DNA from: Hyphomicrobiales bacterium
Lineage (GTDB): Bacteria > Pseudomonadota > Alphaproteobacteria > Rhizobiales > JAJFHB01
Assembly: GCA_021775755.1 (NCBI GenBank)
Contig: JAJFHE010000039.1
Location: 186,001-250,000, forward strand
Direction of reading: 5' to 3'
Length of the DNA stretch: 64,000 bases
Numbering within the stretch: the first letter of the stretch is position 1; the number at the start of each line of letters is the position of its first letter. Positions 63,478-64,000 of the stretch are shown here, piece after piece. The translations under genes and the position numbers were made by a program. The notes beneath the pieces are model-generated. The model saw only the letters and a program-made list of their open reading frames with translations. It had not been told where the DNA came from and did not search any database.

Positions 63478-64000
63478 TTGGACGCACCCCACCAACAGGA
63501 CACGAATGCGCTGGCCGCTCCCGGCTCAACCGGTGAAGACGGGCCGGACGAGAGCGGTGAGGACTCGCTCCTTATGTGCCTGCGCTATGTGGCGGTGTCG
63601 CTAGGGCGGCCCTATTCCCGCGACGGCGTTCTCAACGGCCTACCGCTTCAACAAGACAAACTGAGCGTGGATCTTTTTACGCGTGCCGCCGAGCGGCTCG
63701 GGTTGCGTGCCAAACTGGTGGAGCGCCGGATTTCCACGGTACCGGCGATGCTCGCGCCGTTCGTTGTTCTCACGAAGAGCGAAGGTGCCGTTGTCGTTGT
63801 CGGCAAGAGCACTTCGGACAACACGGTTCAGATCGTCGTGCCGGCCGTTTCGGATGACCCCAAGACAGTACCGATCAGCGAACTTGAAGCCGAAGCAGGC
63901 GGGTATCTTTTCTACATTACGCTGGACGATGCGCGTTCCGCGCCGGCAGCGGAGGGACGCGGCCATTGGTTCTGGTCGAGTGTCCGGCGGTTCTGGCCCT
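63478..64000 (+). CDS. Type I secretion ABC exporter with degenerate C39 domain (N-terminus only)
   Basis: An open frame from TTG at 63478 to the window edge, 174 residues. After a 30-residue acidic tail comes a C39-peptidase-like domain: LLMCLRYVAVSLGRPYSRDG, then LSVDLFTRAAERLGLRAKL and PAMLAPFVVLTKSEGAVVVV. The Gln and Cys-Gly environment of an active C39 peptidase is missing, as in LapB- and HlyB-type exporters that use the domain for substrate recognition. It ends with SSVRRFW, the point where the transmembrane domain should start. TTG is the only start codon after the in-frame stop at 63451. It follows the TolC-family gene by 50 bases. Confidence 0.85.
   Translation, partial: MDAPHQQDTNALAAPGSTGEDGPDESGEDSLLMCLRYVAVSLGRPYSRDGVLNGLPLQQDKLSVDLFTRAAERLGLRAKLVERRISTVPAMLAPFVVLTKSEGAVVVVGKSTSDNTVQIVVPAVSDDPKTVPISELEAEAGGYLFYITLDDARSAPAAEGRGHWFWSSVRRFWP

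Overview
The window looks like chromosomal accessory DNA of an alphaproteobacterium, most likely from the Hyphomicrobiales or a related group. This is inferred from the GC-rich coding style, the many ATGA-overlapping genes, and family content typical of that group (MatB/MatA plus malonamidase, a fused NarK, a LapB-type exporter, HAAT transporters). No rRNA, tRNA or CRISPR was seen. Nearly all of it is catabolic and respiratory.

Region 1 (1-7.1 kb) is a malonate and amide unit: a truncated cytosine-deaminase-like amidohydrolase, a creatininase-family hydrolase, an IclR regulator, MatB malonyl-CoA synthetase, malonyl-CoA decarboxylase and a malonamidase-like amidase. Two 26-bp copies of one dyad-containing site (982-1007 and 2743-2768) mark both divergent promoter regions as probable IclR targets. 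Region 2 (7.1-11.7 kb) is patchy: a 268-bp MITE-like inverted-repeat element, a tandem universal stress protein behind an FNR box, an exported caspase-like protease fused to an L-type lectin domain, and non-coding or decayed DNA.

Region 3 (11.6-22.9 kb) is a complete narKGHJI respiratory nitrate reductase operon with a parvulin PPIase. It reads on the minus strand from an FNR box at 22171-22184 and is flanked on both sides by same-orientation remnants of an IS6-family transposase gene, which suggests an acquired island.

Region 4 (23.0-34.6 kb) is a TetR-controlled unit: a NicX-like 2,5-dihydroxypyridine dioxygenase homologue, a three-gene molybdenum hydroxylase whose FAD subunit carries an N-terminal CoxG domain, a formamidase-like alpha/beta hydrolase, and a complete HAAT importer. 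It looks like uptake and oxidative degradation of an N-heteroaromatic compound. Region 5 (35.0-49 kb) is a second, GntR-associated unit: another molybdenum hydroxylase, here with CoxG fused to the C-terminus of the catalytic subunit, a zinc-free MDR reductase, divergently a HyuA/HyuB ATP-dependent lactamase pair, an alpha/beta hydrolase, an acyl-CoA synthetase and an M20 deacylase. The appearance of CoxG fusions on different subunits in two nearby molybdenum hydroxylases is the most unusual feature of the window.

Region 6 (49-54.8 kb) holds a lone GT-C-like membrane protein, an enolase-superfamily enzyme, a methyltransferase, a PLP decarboxylase/lyase and a TetR regulator. Region 7 (54.8-61.9 kb) is an Atu-type acyl-CoA carboxylase operon (AtuA, carboxyltransferase, enoyl-CoA hydratase, biotin carboxylase, a DinB-like protein) next to a perfect 14-bp palindrome in the divergent promoter. 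Region 8 (62.0-64 kb) begins a type I secretion system (TolC-family channel, then a truncated LapB-type ABC exporter) running off the right edge.
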